From assembly GCF_028550435.1 (NCBI RefSeq), contig NZ_JAQQKV010000001.1:1364001-1428000 (forward strand): 64,000 bases of DNA. Direction: 5' to 3'. This document shows, in pieces, positions 26,268-35,381 of this stretch. The DNA comes from Asticcacaulis machinosus. GTDB taxonomy: Bacteria; Pseudomonadota; Alphaproteobacteria; Caulobacterales; Caulobacteraceae. A program made the position numbers and the translations under genes. The notes under the pieces are model-generated. The model saw nothing but the letters and a program-made list of their open reading frames with translations, did no database searches and had not been told where the DNA came from. Position 1 is the stretch's first letter, and each line of letters begins with the position of its first letter.

Positions 26268-27260
26268 TTATTTCTTTGCCGCTTTGGGATCTACCGGTTT
26301 GGGCGCTTCACGCTTAATGCCTGCCTGTTCGCCCGGCTTCATGAACTTAACCAGCACCCGCTGACCGATCAGGAATGGCGCGTCGTTGGCCGTGACCACC
26401 ACCTCGACCACTCGTTCGTCGGAGGCTTCGTTGCCACTGTCGGATTTCAGCTTGCGCGCCCCAAAGGTGGCCGCGATACGCTTAACCGACCCGATATAGA
26501 CCTTGGTCTGATCGACTTCAGGGATAATCTCGACCGGCTGCCCTACGGTTACGTCCGGGATCGAGCTTTCGACGATTTCAGAGCGGATGATGCGTTCAGT
26601 CTTCGGCTCCAGATCGAACATGGTCGAGACGTTCAGGGTCGATGCCCCCGCGCCCGGATTGGCATAGCGGCGAACAATACGGCCATCAGCGGGCGCGATG
26701 ATACGGGTCAGTTCCAGATCGTACTGAGCCTGAGCCAGTGAGGCGCGCGCGGTCGCCACTGATGCCTGTTGTGAGGCCAGAGTGGCCTCAGCCTCACGAA
26801 TGGCATCGCGGGTCGAATCGAGCTTGGTGCCTGCAACAAAATTGTCCTTGGCCAGCGCATTATAGCGCTCAAATTCGCGGCGGGCGGTATCGAGGCGCAC
26901 CTGCGTCAGGCGCATGGCCGCAGTCGCTTCCTGCACGGTGGCCGAGGCGCGCGCCACGGTCAGACGGGCAGCGTCATCTTCCTGCTTGGCCAGAATCTGG
27001 CCCTTGGTGACTTCGTCGCCTTCCTGAACAAAGACTTCCTGCACGATGCCGGCGCGGCGGGCAGCCACTTCGATCACGCCCCCTTCAACATCGGCCTTAC
27101 CGTTGGCGATAGCGGCATAGGGGCTGGGCGGAGCCTTGACCTCTGCCTTTTTTTCGTCAGGCTTTGGCATTCCGCAGCCCGACAGGCCCGCCGCCGACAG
27201 CACCGCGACGGGCAGGGCCACCAGCATGGTTTTCATAAGATTTGAGCGTCTGACTGACAT
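26268..27260 (-). CDS. HlyD/MacA-type periplasmic adaptor lipoprotein
   Basis: 330 residues from the ATG at 27260 (MSVRRSNL); the frame is open further upstream and the start is uncertain. The lipobox ends in LSGC at about residue 28, so the mature protein is probably an inner-membrane lipoprotein. Next comes a lipoyl/barrel-sandwich half (GIVQEVFVQEGDEVTKGQILAKQE), a long helical hairpin rich in Ala/Arg/Gln (~100-165), the second lipoyl half (APADGRIVRRYANPGAG) and a beta-barrel domain. It links an ABC pump to the outer membrane. Last gene of permease-ATPase-adaptor, resembling DevBCA/MacAB-type exporters. Confidence 0.9.
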   Translation of the reverse strand: MSVRRSNLMKTMLVALPVAVLSAAGLSGCGMPKPDEKKAEVKAPPSPYAAIANGKADVEGGVIEVAARRAGIVQEVFVQEGDEVTKGQILAKQEDDAARLTVARASATVQEATAAMRLTQVRLDTARREFERYNALAKDNFVAGTKLDSTRDAIREAEATLASQQASVATARASLAQAQYDLELTRIIAPADGRIVRRYANPGAGASTLNVSTMFDLEPKTERIIRSEIVESSIPDVTVGQPVEIIPEVDQTKVYIGSVKRIAATFGARKLKSDSGNEASDERVVEVVVTANDAPFLIGQRVLVKFMKPGEQAGIKREAPKPVDPKAAKK

Positions 27261-27288
27261 GTTGTTTCTCGTGTACATCTTAAATAAT

Positions 27289-27993
27289 TCAGGTGAGCGG
27301 CGTAATCTGGCGGTCATCCAGAATCTTGCCATCTTCCATGTGAATAATGCGGTCGGCATAGGCTTCAAGGCGCGGATCGTGGGTCACGCAGATCACCGCC
27401 GCCCCATGTTCTTTGGCCGCCCGGTGCAGCAGTTTAATGACCACCTGACCACTCACCGAATCGAGCGCCGAGGTCGGCTCATCGGCAAACAGCAGTTGCG
27501 GATTTTTCGACAGGGCGCGCGCAATGGCGACCCGTTGTTTTTCCCCGCCCGACAATGCGGCCGGAGTCTGCTTCAGGCGGTGGCCAAGCCCCACTTCCTC
27601 AAGGGCGGCAATCGCACGCCTGCGGGCTTCGGTCTTGCTGGCCTTGCAATATTTCAGCACCTGCTCGACCTGCTGGGTGGCATTAAGCGCCGGAAACAGG
27701 TTGAAGCCCTGAAAGATGAAGCCGCAGTGATCCAGACGGAACTGATCGATCTTTGACTTCTTCTTTTTCCACAGGCTTTCACCCAGAGCAATAACCTCAC
27801 CTTCATCAGGTTTCATTAGCCCGGACAGGGCGGCAATCAGGGTGGACTTGCCCGAACCGGACGGCCCCATCACCATAGTCACCTGACCATGATAGGCGTT
27901 GAAATCGACGTCTTTGAGCACCTGTTGTTTGGTTTTGCCGATCTTATAGCCCTTCGACAGGCCCTTGGCATCAATGGCTAGTTTTTCACTCAT
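27289..27993 (-). CDS. ABC transporter ATP-binding protein (MacB/DevA/LolD type)
   Basis: 234 residues. Walker A GPSGSGKSTL (~residue 45), Q-loop near FIFQGFNLFPAL, signature LSGGEKQRVAIARAL, Walker B LLFADEPTSALD, His-switch in VICVTHDPR. The ATG at 27993 overlaps the permease stop by four bases (ATGA), so a longer upstream start is not needed. It energises the FtsX-type permease encoded just before it; the partner adaptor follows. The exported substrate is unknown. Confidence 0.94.
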   Translation of the reverse strand: MSEKLAIDAKGLSKGYKIGKTKQQVLKDVDFNAYHGQVTMVMGPSGSGKSTLIAALSGLMKPDEGEVIALGESLWKKKKSKIDQFRLDHCGFIFQGFNLFPALNATQQVEQVLKYCKASKTEARRRAIAALEEVGLGHRLKQTPAALSGGEKQRVAIARALSKNPQLLFADEPTSALDSVSGQVVIKLLHRAAKEHGAAVICVTHDPRLEAYADRIIHMEDGKILDDRQITPLT

Positions 27994-29123
27994 CGCAACA
28001 GATCCGCAGGCTGGCTCTTTTTCAGGACGCCCAGTGACAACAGACCGGACAGGACGGCGATCGTCAGCAACATGGCGCCGATCGTAAGGATGGACCAAAG
28101 GGGATAGTACATGGTCAGGTTAAACGCCCCCGCCAGCGCATTGACCCCCATCAGCAGAATGGCCGTCATCCCAAGCCCGGCGATACCGACCCAGAAGCTA
28201 AGTTCCATGATGATCAGGTTCAGCGCGCCCATCGACACCCCTAAGGCGCGCAGAGACGCAAACTCCTTGATATTGGCCAGGATAGCCCCCTGAAGGGTCT
28301 GCCAGGTGATGACCACCCCGATGAATATCCCGACCAGCAGCATGAAGCCCAGAATAATCACGATGAAGGATTCTTTGAACATCGCTTCCTGATTTTTCTC
28401 GGACAGTTGCGCGCGAGTCCAGGCCTTATACTGGCCCTTGCCCATGCTATTGAGTTCTTCGACCACCTGATCGGTACGGGCCGGATCGGCCACCTTAACC
28501 AGCAAAGATCCGACGCGCGGCCCTTCATCGGCGAGATTCAACAGCTTGGCGGTCTGGCGTGAGGTAAATACCATAGCGTTAAACAGGCTGGGATAGTTGG
28601 CAACCGTGGCGCGCACCGTGACAGTCCGGCCGTTCATAGTGGCCTTATCGCCCACCTTCACCCCCAGCTTGGCCAGACTGCTCTGATCGATCACCACCGT
28701 ATAGGGTTCCTGAAGCGCCATAATGACATCTTCGTTGAAGTCATTAGGCATGGTCACCGCCCCCTTGACCGGATCGACCACTATGGTCTGAACCCCGTCG
28801 CGCTTGGCGGGCTGACCGGCTGCCGGAAAGTTTGACCACATGGCCCAGCGGACAGTGTAGGGTTGCACCTCTACGACTTCAGGATGCTGAAAAAGGGCGG
28901 GGATGTTGCGCCTAGGCTGGGTTGCCCCGCCAAAACCTTCGGAATCAGGCGGCAGAACCATCAGATGGGCCGGAGAACGGTCAATGGTGGCCGAAAAGGT
29001 CTTGCCGATCCCCATGAACATACCGACCAGAGACAAAACCAGCAAACCGGCCACAGCCAGCGCGATAACGGCCGCCATATACCGGCGCCATTCAAAAATC
29101 AGGGTAGATAAAGCTAAAGACAT
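27990..29123 (-). CDS. FtsX/MacB-like ABC transporter permease
   Basis: 377 residues. A first membrane helix (~15-38), then a large periplasmic domain (~40-250, MacB-PCD-like), and three C-terminal membrane helices (~260-370): the FtsX permease layout. Ribosome binding site GGAAGGGG directly upstream. First gene of a three-gene operon with ATPase and adaptor. The sequence (DRSPAHLMVLPPDSEGFGG) resembles DevC-type permeases known for glycolipid export in cyanobacteria; a lipid or peptide substrate is only a guess. The next 219 bases (29124-29342) hold only an 8-base hairpin. Confidence 0.9.
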   Translation of the reverse strand: MSLALSTLIFEWRRYMAAVIALAVAGLLVLSLVGMFMGIGKTFSATIDRSPAHLMVLPPDSEGFGGATQPRRNIPALFQHPEVVEVQPYTVRWAMWSNFPAAGQPAKRDGVQTIVVDPVKGAVTMPNDFNEDVIMALQEPYTVVIDQSSLAKLGVKVGDKATMNGRTVTVRATVANYPSLFNAMVFTSRQTAKLLNLADEGPRVGSLLVKVADPARTDQVVEELNSMGKGQYKAWTRAQLSEKNQEAMFKESFIVIILGFMLLVGIFIGVVITWQTLQGAILANIKEFASLRALGVSMGALNLIIMELSFWVGIAGLGMTAILLMGVNALAGAFNLTMYYPLWSILTIGAMLLTIAVLSGLLSLGVLKKSQPADLLR

Positions 29124-29282
29124 AGAACCCCTTCCTCACTGGGCTCAACATGTTAGCTTTTGCAACAAAGGTCTAATTAAATCGCTGTAATGCGCATTAC
29201 CGTTTGTTTATGCGCAGTCCCACTTCCTTTGCACCGCCGCTGAAATCGTGAGATTTGAGTCAGATAATAGCCGACAAGCGCC

Positions 29283-29303
29283 GCAGGTAGACTAACTACC
29301 TGC
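29283..29303. other. Hairpin downstream of pgsA
   Basis: GCAGGTAG-ACTAA-CTACCTGC, 8 pairs. It follows the pgsA stop on the minus strand. No T run, so only a weak candidate for a 3' end or processing signal. Confidence 0.4.
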
Positions 29304-29342
29304 AAGCGCAGACTGCGTATTAGCTGGCCAAAGACCGCGATT

Positions 29343-29966
29343 TCAAATGTCGTGCTTGGCAGCGATAAAGTAGGCCGCTCCCGTCCAGACGGTGATGGCC
29401 GCGGCGATCCAGATCAACCAGTTAGCGATCAGGTCAACAATCGGGAGATGTGCCGGATCAAAGTCAAAGGCCCCCCAGCTTTGGGTCAGTAATAAAACGC
29501 CCAGCGCCACAAGCTGAATGGTCGTCTTCCACTTGGCCAGCAGGGTCACCGGCACGGCCACACCGCGACCGGCGGCGGCTTCACGCAGGGCGCTGACGGC
29601 AAATTCGCGAAACAGGATCAGGGCGGTCGGCAGGGCGATCACCGGCTGGGCGCCCAAAGCAAACAACCCAAGGATCGTGCCGCAGACCAGAATCTTATCG
29701 GCGATCGGATCAAGAATGGCGCCCCAGCGGGTTTCCGCGTGCAGTTTGCGCGCCAGATAACCGTCGGCGAAATCGGTCACCGAGGCCACCACAAAGGCGA
29801 CGCAGGCCCATCTTTGCATGGCAAACTGGTCATCGATGGTAAGATACGCGCTCAGAAACGGCACGCCCCCGGCTGCCCCGGCCAGCAGCACGAACATGAC
29901 CAGCCCGACCACCAGACGCACGGCCGTGATGGCATTAGGAATGGGGCTGACGGCTTCTTTGGTCAT
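29343..29966 (-). CDS. pgsA: CDP-diacylglycerol-glycerol-3-phosphate 3-phosphatidyltransferase
   Basis: 207 residues. Inner-membrane enzyme making phosphatidylglycerol phosphate, the committed step to phosphatidylglycerol and cardiolipin. The CDP-alcohol phosphotransferase motif is complete: DFADGYLARKL followed by RWGAILDPIADK, giving D-x2-DG-x2-AR-x8-G-x3-D-x3-D. About five membrane segments. The start at 29966 (MTKEAVSPIPNAITAVRL) matches the family and has AGGG upstream. uvrC is the next conserved gene upstream on the same strand, a neighbourhood common in proteobacteria. Confidence 0.94.
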   Translation of the reverse strand: MTKEAVSPIPNAITAVRLVVGLVMFVLLAGAAGGVPFLSAYLTIDDQFAMQRWACVAFVVASVTDFADGYLARKLHAETRWGAILDPIADKILVCGTILGLFALGAQPVIALPTALILFREFAVSALREAAAGRGVAVPVTLLAKWKTTIQLVALGVLLLTQSWGAFDFDPAHLPIVDLIANWLIWIAAAITVWTGAAYFIAAKHDI

Positions 29967-30030
29967 GGGGAATCCCTGCGATCTGAACTGGTTGTTCTTT
30001 TGGCATTTAATTACACTGCGCTCAAGACCC

Positions 30031-30059
30031 GCGCTCAAGGAACGAAGTGTTAGCGCAAC
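30031..30059 (+). repeat. Dispersed GCGCTCAAGG repeat, short variant
   Basis: GCGCTCAAGGAACGAA joined directly to GTGTTAGCGCAAC. It matches both ends of the 45-base copy just downstream, with the middle missing, which suggests an internal deletion. Confidence 0.75.
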
Positions 30060-30070
30060 AAAAAAACTCC

Positions 30071-30115
30071 GCGCTCAAGGGGCGAACTGGGCCGCCACTG
30101 CGGTGTTAGCGCAAC
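30071..30115 (+). repeat. Dispersed GCGCTCAAGG repeat, full copy
   Basis: 45 bases from GCGCTCAAGG through GGCCGCCACTGCGG to GTTAGCGCAAC. The inverse copy at 47465-47508 is nearly identical. Inner palindromic piece GGCCGCCACTGCGG; outer GCGC ends. Confidence 0.8.
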
Positions 30116-30404
30116 TTAATTTGGGCGAGCCTGTCTCACAATTGCACAACCGTAAGCGGGCATATGTCCCGCAAACGATGAGTCCGCGACAGGTAATGCG
30201 CTTACGCACCTATCCACAGGCGAATCCATCCGCCGGATTTTTATAAATATATCATAAAGATAGCGGGATTGGTCTTTATCAGGACGGTTTATCCCATAAG
30301 CGGACGGCGGCGGCCCGCTTTATGCACTTAAGGCACCAAATGGCCAAAACGGCGTGCAAACGTCTGACTGGCTTTAGGTTTTATGTCGAAAGGCCGGTAG
30401 TATC

Positions 30405-30632
30405 ATGTCGTTAATGTCCCCGTTCCACAACGAAGCGTCAACTGAGCGCCGCGACCATAGCTGGCTGGGCTGGGTATTTCTGGTCTCCTGGGTGGTTGTG
30501 ATCGCGCTGACGGTCATGGTTCACAAAACTGCAACTGATTTCACCCATGCCTACGCCCTGCCGGTTATCGCAGGCAGCCTGTGGATGTCGGTCTATCTGC
30601 TGTTCCTGACGCCGGACCTCAAGGCCGAGTAA
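30405..30632 (+). CDS. Small two-helix membrane protein
   Basis: 75 residues, unrecognised. A charged N-terminus (NEASTERRDHSW) leads into two hydrophobic segments (~20-40 and ~48-68), ending LFLTPDLKAE. Two starts are possible (ATG 30405 and 30414). Isolated between pgsA and uvrC, which it faces. Probably real, because the helices are typical and codon use is GC-rich at third positions, but function cannot be named. Confidence 0.6.
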   Translation: MSLMSPFHNEASTERRDHSWLGWVFLVSWVVVIALTVMVHKTATDFTHAYALPVIAGSLWMSVYLLFLTPDLKAE

Positions 30633-30646
30633 AGCAGACCTGAAAA

Positions 30647-32524
30647 TTAGCCGTGAAAATAGTCATATATTTTCTGCGCCATAGCGGCATTGATGCCTTC
30701 GATCTTCATCAGGTCTTCGACGCGGGCTTCACCCACTTCGCGGGCCGAGCCAAAGGCCTGTAGCAGGGCCCGCTTGCGGCGCGCACCGATGCCATCGATC
30801 TCATCCAGCGGGTTTTTAGTCATTGCGGCGGCCCGTTTCTGACGATTGGCGCCAATGGCATAACGGTGGGCTTCGTCGCGTAGCCGTTGCAGGTAGTACA
30901 AGACCGGCGACTTGGGCTCCATCATGAACGGCAGCCGCCCCGGCATGAAAAAGCGCTCCATGCCCGCATCACGATTTGGCCCCTTAGCGACACCGACGAT
31001 TTTGATATCGCTCATGCCCAATTCGTCCATGACCCCCAGCACGGCATCAAGCTGCCCCTGCCCGCCGTCGACCAGCACCAGATCCGGCCGCCCGAAACCT
31101 TCGTCTTCTGACGCATCGGCCGCGCGGTTCTTAAGGCGCAGGAACCGCCGGCGAAACACTTCGCGCATCATGGCATAGTCATCCCCCGCCACCGTATCGA
31201 GGTCGCGGATGGTGAATTTGCGGTACTGCCCCTTCATGAACCCTTCGGGGCCGGCCACCACCATGCCGCCAACGGCATGGGTACCACCCAGATGGGAGTT
31301 ATCGTAGATTTCGATGCGCGTCGGGGGCGTCTCAAGCCCAAAGATCTCCGCCACCCCTTGCAGCAGTTTGGATTGCGCCGACTGTTCCGCCATCCGCCGC
31401 CCCAGCGCCGCCTTGGCATTATTGAGCGCGTGCTGAACCACATCGAGCTTTTCACCCCGCTGCGGGCAGGTGATCTGCACCTTGCGCTCTGCCTTGAGAC
31501 TCAGCGCCTCCATCATCAGGTCGGGTTCGCTCAATCCATGAGACACCAGCACCAGCTTCGGCACCGGTTTGTCCTGATAGAACTGGCCCAGAAACGCATC
31601 AAGGATATCACCCTCAGAATCTGAGATATCAACCCGCGGGAAATAGGCCCGGTCGCCCCAGTTCTGCCCCGCCCGGTAAAACACACTCTGGACGCAGGCA
31701 TAGCCGCCTTCGGCATGGACGGCAAAGACATCGGCCTCGGCCTCGTTCAGCCCCACCGACGACGACATGACGACGTGATTTAGGGCCCGCATACGGTCGC
31801 GCAGATGAGCGGCGCGTTCAAATTCCATGTCCTCCGAGGCCCGCATCATGCGCGCCGACAGATCTTCGATCACCGCGCGGCTCTTGCCATTCAAAAAGGT
31901 CTGGGCCTGCTTGACGAGTTCACCATAAGCCTCAAGGCTGATTTCACCGGTGCAAGGTGCTGAGCAGCGCTTGATCTGGTGCAGCATGCACGGACGGGTG
32001 CGGCTGGCATAGACACTGTCGGTGCAGGTGCGCAGCAGAAACGCCCGTTGCAGGGTATCGAGCGTGCGGTTGACGGCCTGGGTCGAGGCAAACGGCCCGT
32101 AATATTCGCCCTTTATGCTGTGCGAGCCGCGATGTTTGGTGATCTGCGGCGCTTCGTGATCCTTGCGTACCAGTATCTCCGCAAAGGATTTATCGTCGCG
32201 CAAAAGGACGTTGTAACGGGGCTTCAGCGACTTGATCAGCCGCGCTTCAAGCAGCAGCGCCTCACCTTCGGTTTCGGTACGCACCAGCACCATCTCACGG
32301 GTCAGCGACACCATGCGGGCGATGCGGTTGGAATGGAACCGGCCTTGGGCGTACTGAAGGATACGTTTTTTTAAGCTCTTGGCCTTGCCGACATAGAGCA
32401 CCTCTGAGTCAGTACCGATCATGCGATAAACACCGGGCTTATCGGGGGCCAGGGCTGCCTCTTTGCGGATCAGTTCACCGCCGATCAGAAGCTCATTCAC
32501 GGCCTCAAGATCAATCGGCGGCAT
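30647..32524 (-). CDS. uvrC: Excinuclease ABC subunit C
   Basis: 625 residues from ATG 32524. Makes the dual incisions in nucleotide excision repair with UvrA and UvrB. N-terminal GIY-YIG nuclease domain ([26 protein letters not shown]), UVR motif near residue 210 ([10 protein letters not shown]), RNase H-like 5'-incision domain with DNSHLGG and [11 protein letters not shown], and C-terminal helix-hairpin-helix pairs ([25 protein letters not shown]). The open frame extends 45 codons further upstream, but that part translates the palindromic repeat and is not family-like, so it is rejected. Confidence 0.96.
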   Translation of the reverse strand: MPPIDLEAVNELLIGGELIRKEAALAPDKPGVYRMIGTDSEVLYVGKAKSLKKRILQYAQGRFHSNRIARMVSLTREMVLVRTETEGEALLLEARLIKSLKPRYNVLLRDDKSFAEILVRKDHEAPQITKHRGSHSIKGEYYGPFASTQAVNRTLDTLQRAFLLRTCTDSVYASRTRPCMLHQIKRCSAPCTGEISLEAYGELVKQAQTFLNGKSRAVIEDLSARMMRASEDMEFERAAHLRDRMRALNHVVMSSSVGLNEAEADVFAVHAEGGYACVQSVFYRAGQNWGDRAYFPRVDISDSEGDILDAFLGQFYQDKPVPKLVLVSHGLSEPDLMMEALSLKAERKVQITCPQRGEKLDVVQHALNNAKAALGRRMAEQSAQSKLLQGVAEIFGLETPPTRIEIYDNSHLGGTHAVGGMVVAGPEGFMKGQYRKFTIRDLDTVAGDDYAMMREVFRRRFLRLKNRAADASEDEGFGRPDLVLVDGGQGQLDAVLGVMDELGMSDIKIVGVAKGPNRDAGMERFFMPGRLPFMMEPKSPVLYYLQRLRDEAHRYAIGANRQKRAAAMTKNPLDEIDGIGARRKRALLQAFGSAREVGEARVEDLMKIEGINAAMAQKIYDYFHG

Positions 32525-32873
32525 GATCGGCGTATCTTCCGGCAATGTCGGTTCGGTGGTCAATCGGGGTTCCTTATTCGGCTCCCTCTCCCCGCATGCG
32601 GGGAGAGGGCTGGGGTGAGGGGCACTTGCAGAGCGTGAAACTAGCGTCACAACCTGCAAGTATCGGCGCCGTTTTGCCCCTCATCCGACCTGAAGAAACG
32701 ATAATACCGTTTCGTCAGGTCACCTTCTCCCCGTGAACGGGGAGAAGGGAAAGACTCGAAGCTCATCAGATGGATAAATAAGCTGCACTTTGACCAATAC
32801 AATCTCTTTTTGTTCTCATCACGGCATTTTGCCCCTTGTCATTTTGGCCAAACCCGATACGGAGCGGCCCAGA
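32525..32873. other. Gap between uvrC and acyltransferase, mostly repeat
   Basis: 349 bases. The centre (32576-32758) is a set of GC-rich hairpins described separately. The rest has no convincing ORF or terminator. Promoters for the two divergent genes must lie here. Confidence 0.5.
32576..32758. repeat. GC-rich hairpin repeat between uvrC and acyltransferase
   Basis: Contains CCCTCTCCCCGC/GCGGGGAGAGGG (32583-32609), a central CCTGAAGAAACG/CGTTTCGTCAGG palindrome, and CTTCTCCCCGT/ACGGGGAGAAG at the right end. The architecture (two outer G/C hairpins and an inner one) resembles the other intergenic elements, but the end sequences differ, so it is a separate subfamily common in alphaproteobacteria. 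It creates the false N-terminal extension of uvrC. Confidence 0.75.
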
Positions 32874-33938
32874 ATGTCGACCGCGCACCCCGAAATCAAA
32901 TCCGAGATCAAAGCCCTGACCGGCCTGCGCGGGATCGCGGCCATCTATGTCGTGCTGTACCACATGACGGGCCATTACCGCTTTCCGGACGCCATTCGCC
33001 CGTTCATAAAGCACGGTTATATTTCCGTAGATTTGTTCTTTATCTTAAGCGGTTTCGTCATGGCCCTAACCTATGGCAAGCTGTTTATCGACGGAGTTAA
33101 GTGGCCGGACTATAAACGCTTTCTGCTGGTGCGCATCGCGCGGGTCTATCCACTTTATCTGTTGATGACTGTGATCACCGCGATCCTGATTGTGACGGTA
33201 CTGGGCAAGACCTACTTCCGCGAAGACCTTGTGCGCGCGATCCTGCCCAACCTGACCATGACCCAGGCGTGGGGACTGGCCAATTCGATCGTGCGCCCGA
33301 CCTGGTCGATCTCGACCGAATGGATGGCTTACCTGCTGTTTCCCCTGTTCGTATGGGGGGCCTTGCGGGTGCCGAAACGATGGGCAATGGCAGGCGTGGC
33401 GTTCAGTTTATGCGTTCTGGCCCTAATCGCCTTTGGCCCGACATTTTTGGCCAAAACCGAGCTTTTGCGCCGCACCGGCCCGCTTGATATCGCCTCCTCC
33501 TATGCGCCGGGGACCATGCTCAGGTGCCTGACCTCGTTTTTTATCGGTCTGGCCGCCTACAGGTTCAGGGATTATGTCAGCGCAAAATGGGTCACCCCGA
33601 CCGTCATCGCTATCCTTGCCCTTCTGCTGTGGCGCTTCAGCGACATCGCGCTGATTGCTCTGTTTATGGTGCTGATCATGGGCTTAAGCCACGATGAGGG
33701 ATCCATTGCCCGCGCCATCAATGTCAACTGGGTGCATGGGCTGGGGCTGTTATCCTATGCCATCTACCTGATCCACGACGCGGTGCTGTATCTGATGTTC
33801 AAGGCCGCCCCGCCCCTGCCTGGCCCCAAGGAGCTTTGGCTGATCATCAGCTTAGGTCTAATCATCGGCCTGTCGGCACTGGCTCACTATGGCTTTGAGG
33901 TGCCGTCGCGGCGCTATATCCGCAAATACGTCAAATAG
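32874..33938 (+). CDS. Acyltransferase family 3 membrane protein
   Basis: 354 residues from ATG 32874 (GGAG upstream). The family start is clear: IKALTGLRGIAAIYVVLYHM with the Arg-x10-His catalytic pattern, then VDLFFILSGFVMALTYG. About ten membrane segments. O-acetyl or other acyl transfer to an envelope glycan is the family role; the target is unknown. It shares only the fold with the 25 kb acyltransferase. Converges with the Nudix gene, two bases between stops. Confidence 0.88.
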   Translation: MSTAHPEIKSEIKALTGLRGIAAIYVVLYHMTGHYRFPDAIRPFIKHGYISVDLFFILSGFVMALTYGKLFIDGVKWPDYKRFLLVRIARVYPLYLLMTVITAILIVTVLGKTYFREDLVRAILPNLTMTQAWGLANSIVRPTWSISTEWMAYLLFPLFVWGALRVPKRWAMAGVAFSLCVLALIAFGPTFLAKTELLRRTGPLDIASSYAPGTMLRCLTSFFIGLAAYRFRDYVSAKWVTPTVIAILALLLWRFSDIALIALFMVLIMGLSHDEGSIARAINVNWVHGLGLLSYAIYLIHDAVLYLMFKAAPPLPGPKELWLIISLGLIIGLSALAHYGFEVPSRRYIRKYVK

Positions 33939-33940
33939 GA

Positions 33941-34414
33941 TTACCAAAGAGGGTCTGTCGGAAAGCCGCGCATGGCCTCATTGATCCGGTTCAGTGATCC
34001 GCGATTGGTATCTTCGGGCAGGTCGTCGATCGCAAAAAAATCGACATTCTTGATTTCCCCGTGTGAGGTCATGTCGCCCGCCTCAAACTGATCGACCCGA
34101 AACAGCAAGACATGATCGCCGGGAAAGAACAGCTCATTGGAGTGAACGGACAGCAGCTTCGGCGGCTCAAGCGCAATGACACCCGCCTCTTCCTTAAGCT
34201 CACGCACCACGGCATCGCCGGCCGTTTCGCCGGCATCGACGCCCCCGCCCGGCAGCCACCAGCCCTTGAGATAGGTATGCTCGACCAGCAATACCCGCTC
34301 ACGCTCATCAACCACCAGCCCGCGCACGCCTAAGGTCTTGCCCCGCGTCATGCGCGAATGGGCAAAGAACAAAGGCCGTGTGTAAGGCTCAACGACGCGT
34401 TTCCAGTCTTCCAT
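33941..34414 (-). CDS. Nudix hydrolase
   Basis: 157 residues. The Nudix box is complete at residues ~55-78 (GGVDAGETAGDAVVREL followed by KEEAGV), the Mg2+-binding pyrophosphatase signature. The N-terminal beta-sheet (TLGVRGLVVDERERVLLVEHTY) is typical. Substrate not predictable; nucleoside diphosphate derivatives are usual. Weak ribosome binding site. Confidence 0.9.
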   Translation of the reverse strand: MEDWKRVVEPYTRPLFFAHSRMTRGKTLGVRGLVVDERERVLLVEHTYLKGWWLPGGGVDAGETAGDAVVRELKEEAGVIALEPPKLLSVHSNELFFPGDHVLLFRVDQFEAGDMTSHGEIKNVDFFAIDDLPEDTNRGSLNRINEAMRGFPTDPLW

Positions 34415-34543
34415 GCAGGCTACTTTTTATCTAAATTATTATTTCAATCTTCATATAACATATAAAAAGACAACCCACCCGACGCAAGGCTTGTCACGGC
34501 TAAACGGTCGGGTTAAGGCAGTAACATAATCGTTTAGGAGATA

Positions 34544-34627
34544 ATGATGGTAGCCATCGGTGTTCTGTCCTGCTTTCTGGGTTTCATTGTGTTGCTGAAC
34601 CTCATCGATTTCGGTCGTATTGACTAA
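34544..34627 (+). CDS. Putative 26-27-residue membrane peptide
   Basis: Small ORF with two adjacent ATGs (34544 and 34547). AGGAG (34536-34540) is six bases from the second ATG, a near-ideal Shine-Dalgarno position. The encoded peptide is one hydrophobic helix (starting MVAIGVLSCFLGFIVLLN) with a short polar tail, IDFGRID. Its stop overlaps the TTG start of the reductase gene by eight bases, so it may be translationally coupled or serve as a leader. Not known to belong to a family. Confidence rests on the strong ribosome site and single helix. Confidence 0.5.
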   Translation: MMVAIGVLSCFLGFIVLLNLIDFGRID

Positions 34628-35381
34628 GACTGCCCGCAAATCGGCACTGGTAACGGGAGCGGCCAAGCGCATTGGCCGCGCCATTGCCTTTGAGCTGGCC
34701 CGTCAGGGATATGATATCGGCGTCCACTATGGTCGCTCCGACGCAGATGCGCGTAAGCTTAAAGATCAATTGTTGGCGCTGGGCGTCACAGCCGTGACCG
34801 TCCAGGCCGACCTGAGCGACACGGGCAGCGTCAAGGCTCTGCTGCCCAAGGCGGTCGAAGCGCTCGGCCCCATCAGCCTGCTGGTCAATAATGCCTCGGT
34901 CTTTGCCGATGACCGGCTGGGGTCGATGACCGAGGAAAGCTGGCAATCCCATATCGACACCAACCTTAAGGCGCCGATCCTGTTGTCGCAGGCCTTTGCC
35001 GCACAGGCCGAGGTGCCGGACGGCGCCTCGATCATCAACATCATCGACCAGCGGGTGCTGAAACCCTCCCCGCCGTTTTTCAGCTATGGCCTGTCCAAGG
35101 CGGGCCTGTGGCACGCCACGCGGACTTTGGCGCAGGAACTGGCGCCTAAAATCCGCGTCAATGCGGTCGGTCCCGGCCCGACCCTGCCGTCGATTCACCA
35201 GAGCGCCGAGGATTTTGCCGAGGAAGCCCGCTCGATCCTGCTGCAAAAGCCGACCACACCCGAAGAAATCGCCGCCGCCGTCGCCTATCTGGCGCAAGCG
35301 TCGTCTGTTACGGGACAGATGATCTGCGTCGATGGCGGCCAGCATCTTAACTGGCGCACCCCCGATATGGCGGGGCTGTAG
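34620..35381 (+). CDS. Short-chain dehydrogenase, pteridine reductase (PTR1/FolM) type
   Basis: 253 residues from TTG 34620. The cofactor motif is TGAAKRIG, the TGxxxRxG variant that marks pteridine reductases (Leishmania PTR1, E. coli FolM) and favours NADPH. The catalytic Tyr/Lys pair is in SYGLSKAG, with NNAS near residue 88. Likely reduces dihydropterin or biopterin to the tetrahydro form. Coupled to the tiny upstream membrane ORF. A palindromic element separates it from a PTPS/QueD-like gene and folB on the same strand, supporting a pterin role. Confidence 0.85.
   Translation: MTKTARKSALVTGAAKRIGRAIAFELARQGYDIGVHYGRSDADARKLKDQLLALGVTAVTVQADLSDTGSVKALLPKAVEALGPISLLVNNASVFADDRLGSMTEESWQSHIDTNLKAPILLSQAFAAQAEVPDGASIINIIDQRVLKPSPPFFSYGLSKAGLWHATRTLAQELAPKIRVNAVGPGPTLPSIHQSAEDFAEEARSILLQKPTTPEEIAAAVAYLAQASSVTGQMICVDGGQHLNWRTPDMAGL

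Larger units (their letters stand above)
29967..30404. other. Gene-free stretch between pgsA and the small membrane gene
   Basis: 438 bases. It holds two copies of a dispersed repeat (30031-30059 and 30071-30115) and an AT-rich segment around 30240-30265 that may contain promoters. Several weak start codons are present but no convincing ORF. Confidence 0.6.

Noticed and set aside
30205-30225. DnaA-box-like CTATCCACA
   Set aside because: Single isolated match, not clustered with other boxes or an AT-rich unwinding element.
32525-32659. 45-codon N-terminal extension of uvrC
   Set aside because: Translates a GC-rich repeat ([10 protein letters not shown] type), not family-like; ATG 32524 fits UvrC length.
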